From contig CAYFRM010000045.1 of the NCBI GenBank assembly GCA_964345635.1, forward strand, positions 1 to 41,054: 41,054 nt of DNA, given 5' to 3'. A program made the translations under genes and the position numbers. Source of the DNA: WVXT01 sp964345635. Its GTDB lineage: Bacteria; UBA6262; WVXT01. Of this stretch, positions 33,059-41,054 are shown piece by piece. The notes under the pieces were generated by a model, which worked only from the letters and a program-made list of their open reading frames with translations, was not told where the DNA came from and did not search any database. Numbering within the stretch: position 1 is the stretch's first letter; every line of letters starts with the position of its first letter.

Positions 33059-33794
33059 GACGAGAAAATATCGCGAATTGTTCAAAAGTAAAGACCTGGT
33101 GAGCTTCCGGGTCAAAAAGAAAGAGACGGACATATACGTGGCCATAGATGTAAAACAAAAAAAGAAACTGAACAGCATCATCGTCGAAACGGAACGGTTG
33201 GTAAGAGACTATCGTCGCGATATCGAAGATTATATAAAGAATTATCCGATTTTTGAAGTGAGTTTCAAACCGATGGCCGTAGATTCCAATGCCCCGGAAA
33301 TTATTAGACAGATGGCCCAGGCGGCGCTTCTTGCCAATGTGGGACCTTTTGCTTCAGTGGCGGGAGCAATCGCCGGCGCGGTGGGAAAAAAATTATCGCA
33401 GGATATTTCCGATGTAATAATAGAGAACGGTGGCGATGTGTTCATAAAGACTAGCAAGACGCGCAAAGTGGGAATATGTTATGGTGTGGGTGATATTTCC
33501 CGCGGATTGGGTCTGGAAATAGATCCTCAAGAGGGGCCCCTGGGAATCTGTGCTTCCAGCGGAACTTGTGGCCATTCTTTCAGTTTTGGCCGAGCCGGTG
33601 TGGCGGTAGCTGTCTCTGATTCCGCTGCTTTAGCGGATGCCTGCGCTACGGCTGTGGGAAATTTGGTAAAAGAAAGTAGCGATATAGCCAAAGGAATCAA
33701 TTTTGCCAGGGCAATTGAGGGGATTAAGGGAGTAGTGATAGTTAAAGGGAGCCAATTTGGGTTCTGGGGTGATTTGAGGATAATTAGTATTTGA
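33051..33794 (+). CDS. UPF0280 (ApbE-like) family protein
   Basis: The protein resembles UPF0280, a family of unknown function distantly related to the flavin transferase ApbE and found mainly in archaea and scattered bacteria. Visible signatures are NAPEIIRQMAQAALLANVGP, FASVAGAIAGAVG, VIIENGGDVFIK, GICASSGTCGHSFSFGRAGV, and AVSDSAALADACATAVGN; the last parts echo ApbE motifs. It has 247 residues and no signal peptide, so it is probably cytoplasmic. ATG 33051 overlaps the rluD stop by 8 nt. Its own TGA stop lies inside the -35 box of the next promoter. Confidence 0.88.
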   Translation: MVETRKYRELFKSKDLVSFRVKKKETDIYVAIDVKQKKKLNSIIVETERLVRDYRRDIEDYIKNYPIFEVSFKPMAVDSNAPEIIRQMAQAALLANVGPFASVAGAIAGAVGKKLSQDISDVIIENGGDVFIKTSKTRKVGICYGVGDISRGLGLEIDPQEGPLGICASSGTCGHSFSFGRAGVAVAVSDSAALADACATAVGNLVKESSDIAKGINFARAIEGIKGVVIVKGSQFGFWGDLRIISI

Positions 33795-33819
33795 CATATT
33801 GCCATTTTTTGGGTATAAT
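33791..33819 (+). promoter_or_regulatory. Consensus promoter of the remA-gmk-rpoZ-coaBC unit
   Basis: TTGACA (33791-33796) and TATAAT (33814-33819) have a 17-nt spacer, again a perfect consensus. The -35 box contains the stop codon of the UPF0280 gene. The remA ATG lies 43 nt downstream of the -10 box. Confidence 0.88.
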
Positions 33820-33862
33820 AAAAGTTTAGTTTTTATATAAAAAATGTTTACCAGGAGAAACA

Positions 33863-34186
33863 ATGAGAGCAGGATTGATCAATATAGGTTTTAATAACAT
33901 AATTGTTGACCGGAGAATTGTCTCCGTAGTCAATCCTGCTTCTTCGCCCGTAAAAAGGTTGATAGAAATGGCCAGAAAAAGAGGTAGTTTGATTGACGCC
34001 ACCTGTGGCCGGCGTACCCGCTCAGTAATTATTACCGATAGTAATCACGTTATCTTATCCGCATTGCAGCCGGAAACCATAGGTGAAAGATTTCAGCAGA
34101 AGATAGAAAAAACGACAAAGAAGGCGCTCGCGAGTTCCGCCGTAACAAATCAGTACAAATCAAAAAAACGCAAGCAAAGTCAATGA
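33863..34186 (+). CDS. remA: RemA family protein (DUF370)
   Basis: RemA of Bacillus is a small DNA-binding regulator of matrix and osmolyte genes that forms ring-like oligomers. The match is strong through the core: GLINIGFNNIIVDRRIVSVV, SSPVKRLIEMARKRGSLIDA, TCGRRTRSVIITDSNHVIL, and SALQPETIGERF. After about residue 80 the protein has a basic tail (KKALASS...KSKKRKQSQ) that is longer than in Bacillus RemA. The total is 107 residues. Location directly before gmk and rpoZ is the same as in Bacillus and many other bacteria. AGGAG precedes ATG 33863, and the stop overlaps gmk as ATGA. Its role outside Firmicutes is not established. Confidence 0.92.
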   Translation: MRAGLINIGFNNIIVDRRIVSVVNPASSPVKRLIEMARKRGSLIDATCGRRTRSVIITDSNHVILSALQPETIGERFQQKIEKTTKKALASSAVTNQYKSKKRKQSQ

Positions 34187-34791
34187 CCGAACCTGGACTA
34201 CTGATAATTATCTCTGCTCCTTCGGGAACAGGCAAATCGACGCTGTGCAGAAAGTTAATTAGTGATTTCCCCAACGCCCGCTATTCCATCTCAGTGACTA
34301 CGAGGTCTCCCCGTCGGGGAGAGGTTCAGGGGAAGGATTACTTCTTCGTTTCCCGGAATGAATTCGAGGAGAAAATCAAAAACGATGAGCTTGCGGAGTG
34401 GGCACAGGTTCACGGTCATTATTATGGCACCCCCGGAGAGTTCCTGAAAAAGAATCTGGCTAAGGGAAGAGATGTCCTGCTGGACATAGATGTGCGGGGA
34501 GCGATGAAATTGAAGAAGAAGTATCCCCAGGCGGTATCTATCTTCCTTGCGCCTCCGTCATTTTCTGAATTGCGGAGAAGGATTAAGGGGCGCAGGAAGA
34601 ATAGCGAAGCTACTATCAAAAAAAGACTCACTAACGCGCGCTGGGAAATGGGACGGATAGAAAGTTACGACTATCTGGTGATTAATGACCGCTTGGCAGA
34701 TGCCTTTACAATGATCAAATCCATTATTTTGGCGGAAAAGAGTAAAGTAAAGAGGTCGGAAGAAAAAATAAAAAGAGTTAGTCTTATTTAG
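34183..34791 (+). CDS. gmk: Guanylate kinase
   Basis: Gmk phosphorylates GMP to GDP with ATP. The P-loop is IISAPSGTGKSTLCRKLI. The GMP-binding region has SVTTRSPRRGEVQGKDYFFV, AEWAQVHGHYYGTP and LLDIDVRGAMKLKKKYP. The lid region has RRRIKGRRKNSEATIKKRL, and DYLVINDRLADAF is near the end. The 202 residues match the family. The start overlaps remA by 4 nt. The neighbours remA and rpoZ are the usual partners of gmk. Confidence 0.97.
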   Translation: MTEPGLLIIISAPSGTGKSTLCRKLISDFPNARYSISVTTRSPRRGEVQGKDYFFVSRNEFEEKIKNDELAEWAQVHGHYYGTPGEFLKKNLAKGRDVLLDIDVRGAMKLKKKYPQAVSIFLAPPSFSELRRRIKGRRKNSEATIKKRLTNARWEMGRIESYDYLVINDRLADAFTMIKSIILAEKSKVKRSEEKIKRVSLI

Positions 34792-34794
34792 CTA

Positions 34795-34811
34795 TCCCGA
34801 TGAAATCGGGA
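34795..34811 (+). repeat. Small hairpin between gmk and rpoZ
   Basis: TCCCGAT-GAA-ATCGGGA is a perfect 7-bp stem with a 3-nt loop, starting 3 nt after the gmk stop. There is no T run after it, so strong termination is unlikely. It may affect mRNA stability or processing. Confidence 0.5.
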
Positions 34812-34840
34812 GATTCCATTTATTGGGTGGAGTAAAAAGA

Positions 34841-35101
34841 ATGGCAAAAGACAAAGCTAAAGCTTCACTGGAAAAATTGTTGCTGGATGATGTGTCTAAT
34901 AAATACAAGTTGATTCTTTTAACCTCGAAGTTTTTAAGAGAGAAGACAAAGAAAGACGGAAAAATCAAGATGACACCAGAGACAATCAAAGAGGCACTAT
35001 ACGAAGTGGCCAGTAAGGACGCAGAGCAAAAGAAAACTTCGAAAGGAAAGGCGTCAAAAGAGGAAAGTGCGGAAAAAAAGAAGAAACGCCAGGAAAAATA
35101 A
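34841..35101 (+). CDS. rpoZ: RNA polymerase omega subunit
   Basis: Omega is a small assembly and stability factor of RNA polymerase that holds the beta-prime C-terminus. The match is modest: SLEKLLLDDVSNKYKLILLT and SKFLREKTKK resemble the omega core, and MTPETIKEALYEVA corresponds to the conserved segment after it. The tail is lysine-rich (KKTSKGKASKEE...KKKKRQEK). With ATG 34841 it has 86 residues; a TTG at 34823 would add six. GGTGGAG precedes ATG 34841. The location between gmk and coaBC is the conserved rpoZ position and supports the call. The end overlaps coaBC by 35 nt. Confidence 0.85.
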   Translation: MAKDKAKASLEKLLLDDVSNKYKLILLTSKFLREKTKKDGKIKMTPETIKEALYEVASKDAEQKKTSKGKASKEESAEKKKKRQEK

Positions 35102-36284
35102 CCCTTTTTCCGGTAGAAAAGTCGTTTTGGGCGTAACCGGAAGCATTGCTGCGTACAAGGCGTGCGAGATAGTCTCCCGCTTGAGAGAGCAGGGTGCACA
35201 AGTATTTGTAATAATGACCGATGCGGCGACCCATTTCGTCACTCCCTTGACTTTTCAGACCCTCTCGGGGAATAGAGTCTATTTGAATCTTTTCGATTTG
35301 CCGGAAAAATGGGAACTGGAGCATATCTCGCTGGCCGAGAGAGCAGATTTAATTTTGATTGCTCCCGCTACGGCAAACATTATCGCGAAGTTAGCCGGGG
35401 GTATTGCCGACGATCTCCTTTCGACGACCGTCCTGGCCAGTGAAGCGCCTACTTTAATTGCTCCGGCAATGCATGAAACTATGTATAAGAACAGCCTAAC
35501 CCAGGCCAACATTGAAAAGTTAAAAGATAAGGGATTCAAATTCGTCGGGCCCGAGCGGGGAAGGCTGGCATCGGGAAAAAGTGGTTTAGGCAGGTTAGCG
35601 AGCAACGATAAGATTATGGACAGCGTTAAAGATATTCTGGATATAGAAAAAGATATGGCGGGTAAGACTTTTCTCATCACTGCCGGTCCCACCCGGGAAT
35701 ACCTGGACCCGGTGAGGTATATATCGAACGCTTCTTCCGGCAAGATGGGCTATGTTTTGGCCGAAGTAGCACAAAGAAGAGGGGCCGAGGTAATATTGAT
35801 CAGTGGGCCTACGAATACTAAACCACCGGAAGGAGCGAATACCATATTTGTGGAGTCAGCTCTGGATATGGAGAAGGAAGTAGCGAAATACGCCGCTCTA
35901 TCTAATGTGGTTATTGCTTCTGCCGCTGTCAGCGATTACCGCCCGGAGAAGAGAGAGAAAGAAAAAATTAAGACCAAACTTCGGAAGATAAGTATGAATT
36001 TGGTAAGGAATCCCGATATACTGGGTAAACTGGGAAAACGGAAAGATGCAAAGTGCCTGATCGGATTCGCCTTGGAGACAAAAAATTTGGAAAAGAACGC
36101 CCGACAAAAACTGAAAGAAAAGAACCTGGATATGATTATAGCCAATACTGCCAAAGCAATGGGACGGAATGAAGCAACGGTTAAGATTTTCACAAAATCG
36201 GGGAAGACAATTTTGTTGCGAGAAATGAGAAAAGAAAAGATAGCCGATAGGATACTATCTGAACTAAGAGAATTTGTGAAATGA
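35067..36284 (+). CDS. coaBC: Bifunctional phosphopantothenoylcysteine decarboxylase/synthetase CoaBC
   Basis: CoaBC makes phosphopantothenoylcysteine and decarboxylates it in coenzyme A synthesis. The CoaC half has VVLGVTGSIAAYKACEIV, the catalytic-region histidine in LEHISLAERADLILIAPATA, and APAMHETMYKN, where the usual PxMNxxMW asparagine is replaced by histidine. The CoaB half has LITAGPTREYLDPVRYISN, ASSGKMGYVLAE, VVIASAAVSDYRPEKREKEK and LVRNPDILGKLG. The 405 residues are the expected fusion length. GTG 35067 gives a short basic extension before the core and overlaps rpoZ; GAGG lies close upstream. A later start would remove only non-core residues. Confidence 0.95.
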   Translation: MRKKRRNARKNNPFSGRKVVLGVTGSIAAYKACEIVSRLREQGAQVFVIMTDAATHFVTPLTFQTLSGNRVYLNLFDLPEKWELEHISLAERADLILIAPATANIIAKLAGGIADDLLSTTVLASEAPTLIAPAMHETMYKNSLTQANIEKLKDKGFKFVGPERGRLASGKSGLGRLASNDKIMDSVKDILDIEKDMAGKTFLITAGPTREYLDPVRYISNASSGKMGYVLAEVAQRRGAEVILISGPTNTKPPEGANTIFVESALDMEKEVAKYAALSNVVIASAAVSDYRPEKREKEKIKTKLRKISMNLVRNPDILGKLGKRKDAKCLIGFALETKNLEKNARQKLKEKNLDMIIANTAKAMGRNEATVKIFTKSGKTILLREMRKEKIADRILSELREFVK

Positions 36285-36299
36285 GTTGAGGATTTAGAA

Positions 36300-37034
36300 T
36301 TGAATAGAGGCAAAGAGTTTGCTGATCTGATTTCAATAACCAGGAAGTTTCTGGAACAGGAAAGAGATAAAGGAATAAAAGAGTTTATGCGCCCTCGGGA
36401 AGAAGAAAAAAATGAATCAGAATCCCTGGATGACCTGGCAAGTAGCGTAAAAGATTGTCAGAAGTGTAAATTAGGGAGAACGAGAACAAATTTTGTGTTC
36501 GGAGCGGGGAACCCCCGGGCGGAATTAATGTTTGTTGGCGAGGGGCCCGGTTTTGATGAAGACCGATTGGGAATTCCTTTCGTAGGGAAAGCAGGGCAGC
36601 TGTTAACTAAAATAATTGAATCGATTGACCTGACAAGAAATCAAGTATACATTTCCAATATTGTGAAATGTCATCCCATGAGAGATCCCACCCACCCGGA
36701 AATAAGGGGTAACGACCGACCGCCAACCCCTGACGAGGTAGCTCAGTGCCTTCCCATTCTGTTCAAACAGATTGGAATTATCGTGCCTAAAATTATCTGC
36801 ACATTGGGTGCACCAGCTACCCGGGCGCTCCTAAACTTAAGTGAGGGCATCGGAAAAGTTCGCGGTAAGTTCTACGATTTTTATCCACCTTACGGAAAGT
36901 TTGGAGAACCTATAAAGGTCATTCCCACTTACCATCCAGCGTATCTTTTGAGAGACCCTACGAGAAAAGGGGAAGTGTGGGAGGACATGAAGAAGATAAA
37001 AAAGGCGATGACCTTTATCTCTCCCGAGCGATGA
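36300..37034 (+). CDS. Family 4 uracil-DNA glycosylase (iron-sulfur type)
   Basis: This enzyme removes uracil from DNA in base excision repair. It has the four cysteines for the 4Fe-4S cluster at residues 53, 56, 124 and 150 (CQKC, NIVKCHPM, VAQCLPIL). The catalytic-site motif FVGEGPGFDEDRLGIPFVG is present, with the GxGPGxxED variant of the family GEAPG motif, and PTYHPAYLLRDP carries the second conserved histidine. The first 45 residues form a polar leader. TTG 36300 is used, with GAGG about 10 nt upstream. The protein has 244 residues. Family 4 enzymes occur in archaea, thermophiles and many other bacteria, so the presence of one does not define the habitat. Confidence 0.94.
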   Translation: MNRGKEFADLISITRKFLEQERDKGIKEFMRPREEEKNESESLDDLASSVKDCQKCKLGRTRTNFVFGAGNPRAELMFVGEGPGFDEDRLGIPFVGKAGQLLTKIIESIDLTRNQVYISNIVKCHPMRDPTHPEIRGNDRPPTPDEVAQCLPILFKQIGIIVPKIICTLGAPATRALLNLSEGIGKVRGKFYDFYPPYGKFGEPIKVIPTYHPAYLLRDPTRKGEVWEDMKKIKKAMTFISPER

Positions 37035-37109
37035 GGATTCCGCTATTTTCGCAGAAAGTAAGCAGAAAAAAAATAAAATATAGTTAAGCCCATTTTCTGA
37101 GGCCTATTT

Positions 37110-39104
37110 ATGGTAATGCAAGGATGTGTGTCCGTCGTTTTTCCTATCCCCTTTAATAGAATTTTCCGCTATTCGCTTCCCCTGGGACTGGAGTCAGAAA
37201 GATTGGTGGGAAGAAGAATAGTGGCACCTTTTGGGCCTAAAGAAAGGATAGGATATGTTATAGATAGCTTGATGAGTTCAAGAATAAAAGGCATAAAAAT
37301 GATTAAAGAAATCGTGGATAAAGAGCCCTTGGTTTCCACGCATTTATTGGAGCTGGCCAAGTGGATATCTAAATATTACGTCTGTTCTTTAGGGCAGGTT
37401 CTGGATGTAATACTGCCCCATAACTTTTGCCCGGTGAGAACAAGGGAAAAGGTCAAAAAGAAAGAGTCTGAAGTTTTCCCCGCATTCATACCGTCTCCAC
37501 AACAGAGGAGAATACTGAAGCCTATTCAAGATAAGATAAAAGAGGGAAATTTTGCCGTCTTTCTTGTCCACGGCGTAACTGACAGTGGTAAGACGGAAAT
37601 ATATCTCCAGTCTATAGCGCAAGCCCAGGAGGTGGGAAGACAGTCCATATTTTTGGTTCCCGAAATATCGTTGACTCCACAATTCTTGAGTATTTTTAAG
37701 CAGAGGTTCGGCTCCGGTCGCATCGGACTCTGGCACAGTCGGCTTTCCCGGGGAGAGAGGTACAGAACCTGGCAGTCCGCCTACCAGGGAAAGATAGATA
37801 TAATGATCGGAGCAAGGTCGGCAATTTTTGCACCTTTCCCCAATTTGGGCCTGATAATAATCGATGAAGAACACGATACTTCTTATAAGCAGGAAAAAAG
37901 GCCCTCGTATCATACCAGAGAATTGGCGGAGAAGAGGGCTGAATTGGAGAAGGCAACTTTGGTTCTGGGCTCGGCGACTCCTTCTCTGGAAGCTTTCTAC
38001 CGAGCGTTGACAGGAGTAAGACCATATAGACTTCTAACTCTTTCGGAAAGGATATACAAAAGGTCTCTTCCTTCGGTAGATATAGTTGATATGCGCGAAG
38101 AACTGAGGAAAAGAAATACTCAAGGCGTCCTCTCGGAGAAACTTTCCCAGGCGATTAGCGGGAGATTGAAAAAGGGCGAACAGGTTATCCTCTTCTTGAA
38201 CCGGCGGGGCTATTCCACTTTTATCTTGTGTCGGGAATGCGGCTTCGTGCTGAAATGTCCCAATTGTAATGTTTCCATGGTTTACCATCTTGACGAGAAA
38301 AGGGTTAAGTGTCACTATTGTAACCATCGCGAGGAAGCACCGAGATTCTGCCCCCGGTGCGGCAGCAAGAGAATTCGCTATTTTGGTACAGGTACGGAGA
38401 AAGTAGAGCAATTGGTGAAGAAAATGTTCCCCCGGGCGAAAGTTGTGAGAATGGATATCGACACGATGCGTTACAGGTATGCCTCCGAGAAAATATTTGA
38501 TGCGTTTGGTCAGCGAAAAGTAGATATTTTGGTGGGTACTCAGCTGGTGGCCAAGGGGTGGGACTTTCCCAATGTAACCCTGGTGGGAATCATCTCGGCG
38601 GATACGGCTTTAAATTTGCCGGATTTCCGTTCTGCAGAGAGAACTTTCTCCCTGATTACGCAGGTTGCCGGACGCAGCGGACGGGGAGCCAAAGGTGGTG
38701 AGGTTATCCTCCAGACATACAATCCTGATCATTACAGCATAAGGTTGGCACTTAAACACGATTATCGCTCATTTTACGATAAGGAGATGGAATTCCGCAA
38801 AGAATTGAACTACCCTCCTGTTACTAATTTGGCAACCGTTCTGGCAAGAGGAAAGGATGAAAAAAAAGTCATAAAGGCTTCGGAAAAAATCGCGGCTCTA
38901 TTAAAAAGAGAGAGCAATGGCGCCACGATATTAGGGCCCGCTCCCGCTGTGCTGGATAAGATTGCGGGAAAATATCGCTGGCAGATTATCATCAAAACTA
39001 CCGATATGAAAGGTATTGGCGAATTTTTCCAGAGACACTACCTGGGATTTGAGGAGAAGGGGATAGAGATAAATGTTGACGTCGATCCTCTCAATATGTT
39101 ATGA
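37110..39104 (+). CDS. priA: Primosomal replication-restart helicase PriA
   Basis: PriA recognises stalled forks and reloads the replication machinery. The N-terminal DNA-binding domain starts with VVFPIPFNRIFRYSLP. The helicase domain has Walker A LVHGVTDSGKTEIYLQ, LVPEISLTPQ, IMIGARSAIFAPFPNLGLII, and the DEEH box IIDEEHDTSYKQE. The zinc-binding module has eight cysteines: CRECGFVLKCPNCNVSM, CHYCNHREE and CPRCGSKRI. TGTEKVEQ, VGTQLVAKGWDFPNV and QVAGRSGRGAKGGEV complete the second RecA domain. The 664 residues are normal. ATG 37110 or ATG 37116 may start the protein. Confidence 0.96.
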   Translation: MVMQGCVSVVFPIPFNRIFRYSLPLGLESERLVGRRIVAPFGPKERIGYVIDSLMSSRIKGIKMIKEIVDKEPLVSTHLLELAKWISKYYVCSLGQVLDVILPHNFCPVRTREKVKKKESEVFPAFIPSPQQRRILKPIQDKIKEGNFAVFLVHGVTDSGKTEIYLQSIAQAQEVGRQSIFLVPEISLTPQFLSIFKQRFGSGRIGLWHSRLSRGERYRTWQSAYQGKIDIMIGARSAIFAPFPNLGLIIIDEEHDTSYKQEKRPSYHTRELAEKRAELEKATLVLGSATPSLEAFYRALTGVRPYRLLTLSERIYKRSLPSVDIVDMREELRKRNTQGVLSEKLSQAISGRLKKGEQVILFLNRRGYSTFILCRECGFVLKCPNCNVSMVYHLDEKRVKCHYCNHREEAPRFCPRCGSKRIRYFGTGTEKVEQLVKKMFPRAKVVRMDIDTMRYRYASEKIFDAFGQRKVDILVGTQLVAKGWDFPNVTLVGIISADTALNLPDFRSAERTFSLITQVAGRSGRGAKGGEVILQTYNPDHYSIRLALKHDYRSFYDKEMEFRKELNYPPVTNLATVLARGKDEKKVIKASEKIAALLKRESNGATILGPAPAVLDKIAGKYRWQIIIKTTDMKGIGEFFQRHYLGFEEKGIEINVDVDPLNML

Positions 39105-39111
39105 GAGGGGA

Positions 39112-39150
39112 GATAATAATTTGTATAAAGGGAAGGAATTTGTTATTATC
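39112..39150 (+). repeat. Inverted repeat in the priA-fmt gap
   Basis: GATAATAA (39112-39119) and TTATTATC (39143-39150) are perfect 8-bp complements separated by 23 nt. It may be an operator or weak RNA stem. TTGTAT (39121-39126) and TATTAT (39144-39149) with a 17-nt gap form a poor promoter candidate. The rest of the 104-bp gap shows nothing clear except the fmt ribosome binding site AGGAGG near 39200. Confidence 0.4.
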
Positions 39151-39208
39151 AAAAGGCAGTTCATGGTATCTTAGACCCGAAAGCGCCTGACTGGTTCAGG
39201 AGGAAAAG

Positions 39209-40165
39209 TTGCGTATCTTGTTTATGGGAACTCCCGACTTTTCCCTCCAGTTTTTAAAGAAGATAATGGAGAGTGACGAAATTGTAGCTATTGTCACGCA
39301 AGGGGATCGCCCTGCGAGGCGGGGACATTGTTGGGAATACTCAGAAGTAAAGAAGTTCGCTTTGGAGAAAAAGCAGACTCTTTTTCAACCGGGAAAGATT
39401 ACAGATAACAACTTCGTCAAAGGCGTTAAGGAACTGGCGCCGGATTTAGTTGTAGTTGTTGCCTTTGGAAAAATATTATCAAGGGAAATTTTAGCCATTC
39501 CCGGTAAGGGTTGTGTAAACATTCATTTTTCTCTGCTTCCCAGGTATCGTGGCCCGGCGCCCGTGCAGTGGGCGCTTCTTGAGGGCGATTGTTATACAGG
39601 GGTATCATCAATCTTTATGGAAGAAGAGGTAGACTCAGGCGACATCATTTTGCAGAAAAGAGTTTCCATAGATCCCGAAGACAACTATTTAATGTTACAG
39701 AACAAGTTATGTAAAGCAGGTGTTGTTTTGCTGGAAGAGACGCTCAATTTGATAAGGGAGGGAAAAACTTCCGGCCGCCCACAGGATGAGTCTGACATCA
39801 GTTATGCACCGTTGTTGAAGAAGAGCGATGGCCGGCTCAGTTGGAATGACGCATCGGGAAAGATATTAAATCGCATTCGGGCGCTCAATCCATGGCCAGG
39901 AACTTATATCGAGATGGATGGTGGGAAAAAAGTGAAGATATTAGAGGGTAAGATCGTGCCCGTGCCTGTTAATGCTGACAAAGAAGGCTCTCTGGAACCG
40001 GGAAAAATTGTAGAAATCAGAAAGGGAGAAGGATTCGTGGTAACCTGTAGAAAAGGGAGTCTTCTGGTCACCCGGGTTCAGCCGGAAAACAAACCTGTCC
40101 AGAAGGCTTACGATTATCTCCAGGGGGCACGATTAAAAATCGGCGATATGTGGGGGAAAGAGTGA
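39209..40165 (+). CDS. fmt: Methionyl-tRNA formyltransferase
   Basis: Fmt formylates the initiator Met-tRNA using 10-formyltetrahydrofolate. Motifs are LFMGTPDFSLQFLKKI at the N-terminus, VVVAFGKILSREIL, and the catalytic NIHFSLLPRYRGPAPVQW. MEEEVDSGDIILQ follows, then ALNPWPGTYIE near the C-terminal OB-type domain. The length is 318 residues, normal. The start is TTG 39209 with AGGAGG at a good distance, giving MRILFMGTPDFS. The stop overlaps the rsmB start as GTGA, so fmt and rsmB form the usual coupled pair. Confidence 0.96.
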   Translation: MRILFMGTPDFSLQFLKKIMESDEIVAIVTQGDRPARRGHCWEYSEVKKFALEKKQTLFQPGKITDNNFVKGVKELAPDLVVVVAFGKILSREILAIPGKGCVNIHFSLLPRYRGPAPVQWALLEGDCYTGVSSIFMEEEVDSGDIILQKRVSIDPEDNYLMLQNKLCKAGVVLLEETLNLIREGKTSGRPQDESDISYAPLLKKSDGRLSWNDASGKILNRIRALNPWPGTYIEMDGGKKVKILEGKIVPVPVNADKEGSLEPGKIVEIRKGEGFVVTCRKGSLLVTRVQPENKPVQKAYDYLQGARLKIGDMWGKE

Positions 40166-41054
40166 AGTCTGCAAGAAGAATTGCTTTGGAAGTGCTATAT
40201 AAGATCGAGGTAAAAAATGCCTACAGCAGAGTTGCTTTGGATAGCACGCTTTCCGCTTGCGAATTGTCAAAAGAGGATAGGGCATTGGTTACTGAATTGG
40301 TCTACGGAGTGATTCGCCGCCTCAATACCCTGGATTGGGTTTTGAATACCTATAGTTTTAAACAAAAAATAGAAGATTTCTCCCCGTATGTGAGAAATAT
40401 CTTGAGATTGGGAGCTTATCAGTTGATGTATCTTGATAAAATTCCTGACTACGCGGCAATTAACGAGTCTGTAGAGATGAGTAAGGAGTTTGGCCATAGC
40501 GGCATTGTTTCGCTGGTCAATGCAGTACTACGGGCGATTGGCGATAATGTGAAAGAAATTCATTATCCCGACCAGCAAAAAAACCTGTCGCAATATCTTT
40601 CCATAATCCATTCTCATCCGCAGTGGCTAATCACTCGCTGGCTGTCGCGATTGGGAGAGGAAGAAACGGTAAAGTTATGCGAAATCAACAATCAAGCGCC
40701 TCCCCTTTCCATCCGCACCAACGCGCTGAAGAATACCCGGGAAGAGCTTATCTCCAGCCTGGAGAAAGAGAATGTGCGAGTAGAAGTGAGCTCGGTCGCT
40801 CCCGGCGGACTGAAGATAAGAGATTTTGTCTCTCTAACTCAACTGGAATCTTTCCGGAAGGGGCTGTTTACCGTTCAGGGGGAGAGTTCTCAGCTCATCG
40901 GTTATATTGTCGCGCCCCAGCCGGGGGAGACTGTGCTGGACGCCTGCGCCGCTCCCGGCGGAAAAAGCACTCATATGGCAGAACTTATGAACAATACGGG
41001 TTCGATTGTCGCTCTGGATGTTCGCAAACCGCGGGTGGAGATGATTAAGGAAAA
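40162..41054 (+). CDS. rsmB: 16S rRNA m5C967 methyltransferase RsmB, cut by the window edge
   Basis: The frame starts at GTG 40162 and is still open at 41054, giving 297 residues of an expected 430-450. The first 140 residues are a NusB-like helical domain (ARRIALEVLYKIEVKNAYS, LVTELVYGVIRRLNTLDWVL, ILRLGAYQLMYLDKIPDYAA). This is followed by HPQWLITRWLSRLGEEET, the linker PPLSIRTNAL, and the SAM-binding motif VLDACAAPGGKSTHMAEL. The two catalytic cysteines of the family would lie beyond the edge. GGGGG lies just upstream of the start, and the gene overlaps the fmt stop by 4 nt. Confidence 0.95.
   Translation, partial: MKSARRIALEVLYKIEVKNAYSRVALDSTLSACELSKEDRALVTELVYGVIRRLNTLDWVLNTYSFKQKIEDFSPYVRNILRLGAYQLMYLDKIPDYAAINESVEMSKEFGHSGIVSLVNAVLRAIGDNVKEIHYPDQQKNLSQYLSIIHSHPQWLITRWLSRLGEEETVKLCEINNQAPPLSIRTNALKNTREELISSLEKENVRVEVSSVAPGGLKIRDFVSLTQLESFRKGLFTVQGESSQLIGYIVAPQPGETVLDACAAPGGKSTHMAELMNNTGSIVALDVRKPRVEMIKE

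Noticed and set aside
39121..39149. Promoter for fmt
   Set aside because: The TTGTAT/TATTAT pair matches the consensus poorly in the -35 box and overlaps an inverted repeat; not strong enough to list as a promoter.
40623..41048. Plus-strand ORF of 141 residues near the right edge
   Set aside because: It is an out-of-frame shadow of rsmB, whose frame shows clear RsmB motifs through the same bases.

Overview
The window is gene-dense bacterial chromosome with every supported gene on the + strand. It is built around a complete division and cell wall (dcw) cluster: mraZ, rsmH, ftsL, ftsI, murE, murF, mraY, murD, ftsW, murG, murC, murB, ddl, ftsQ, ftsA, ftsZ. The MurE signature points to a meso-diaminopimelate peptidoglycan. 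The downstream order (a PilT-like ATPase, pgeF, a small HTH protein, PilZ, yggS, proC, yggT, mtnA, ileS, lspA, rluD, a UPF0280 gene, remA, gmk, rpoZ, coaBC, family 4 UDG, priA, fmt, rsmB) resembles that of uncultivated bacterial lineages such as Omnitrophota- or Aerophobota-like groups. That assignment is inference; no rRNA gene is present to settle it. TTG and GTG starts are common (rsmH, ftsQ, rluD, udg, fmt, mraZ, ftsI, lspA, rsmB).

Layout. 1-4020: the end of a GAD-domain (GatE/AspRS-like) gene, a SagB-type nitroreductase, an orphan family 5 solute-binding protein, a nicotinate phosphoribosyltransferase and a small unknown gene, closed by two hairpin terminators. 4125-22854: the dcw cluster, started by a consensus promoter (TTGACA, 17 nt, TATAAT) and 10-bp tandem MraZ-type repeats that run over the mraZ ribosome binding site. 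A strong hairpin terminator followed at once by an extended -10 box splits the cluster between ftsI and murE. 22879-25693: PilT-like ATPase, pgeF, an excisionase-type HTH gene with tandem 20-bp repeats at its promoter, and a PilZ protein. 25710-33794: housekeeping genes from yggS to UPF0280, mostly tightly packed or overlapping. 33791-41054: a second consensus promoter drives remA-gmk-rpoZ-coaBC, followed by udg, priA, fmt and a truncated rsmB at the window edge.

The most unusual content is a population of small non-coding palindromic elements. Two copies share 16-bp terminal inverted repeats with different interiors, and each starts exactly at the stop codon of a mur gene (murE, murB). A partial third copy, a three-way-junction palindrome and several simpler palindromes lie in other gaps. 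A related palindrome sits in frame inside the pgeF coding sequence, which recalls the protein-coding palindromic elements of Rickettsia. No transposase, CRISPR array, tRNA or rRNA gene was found.
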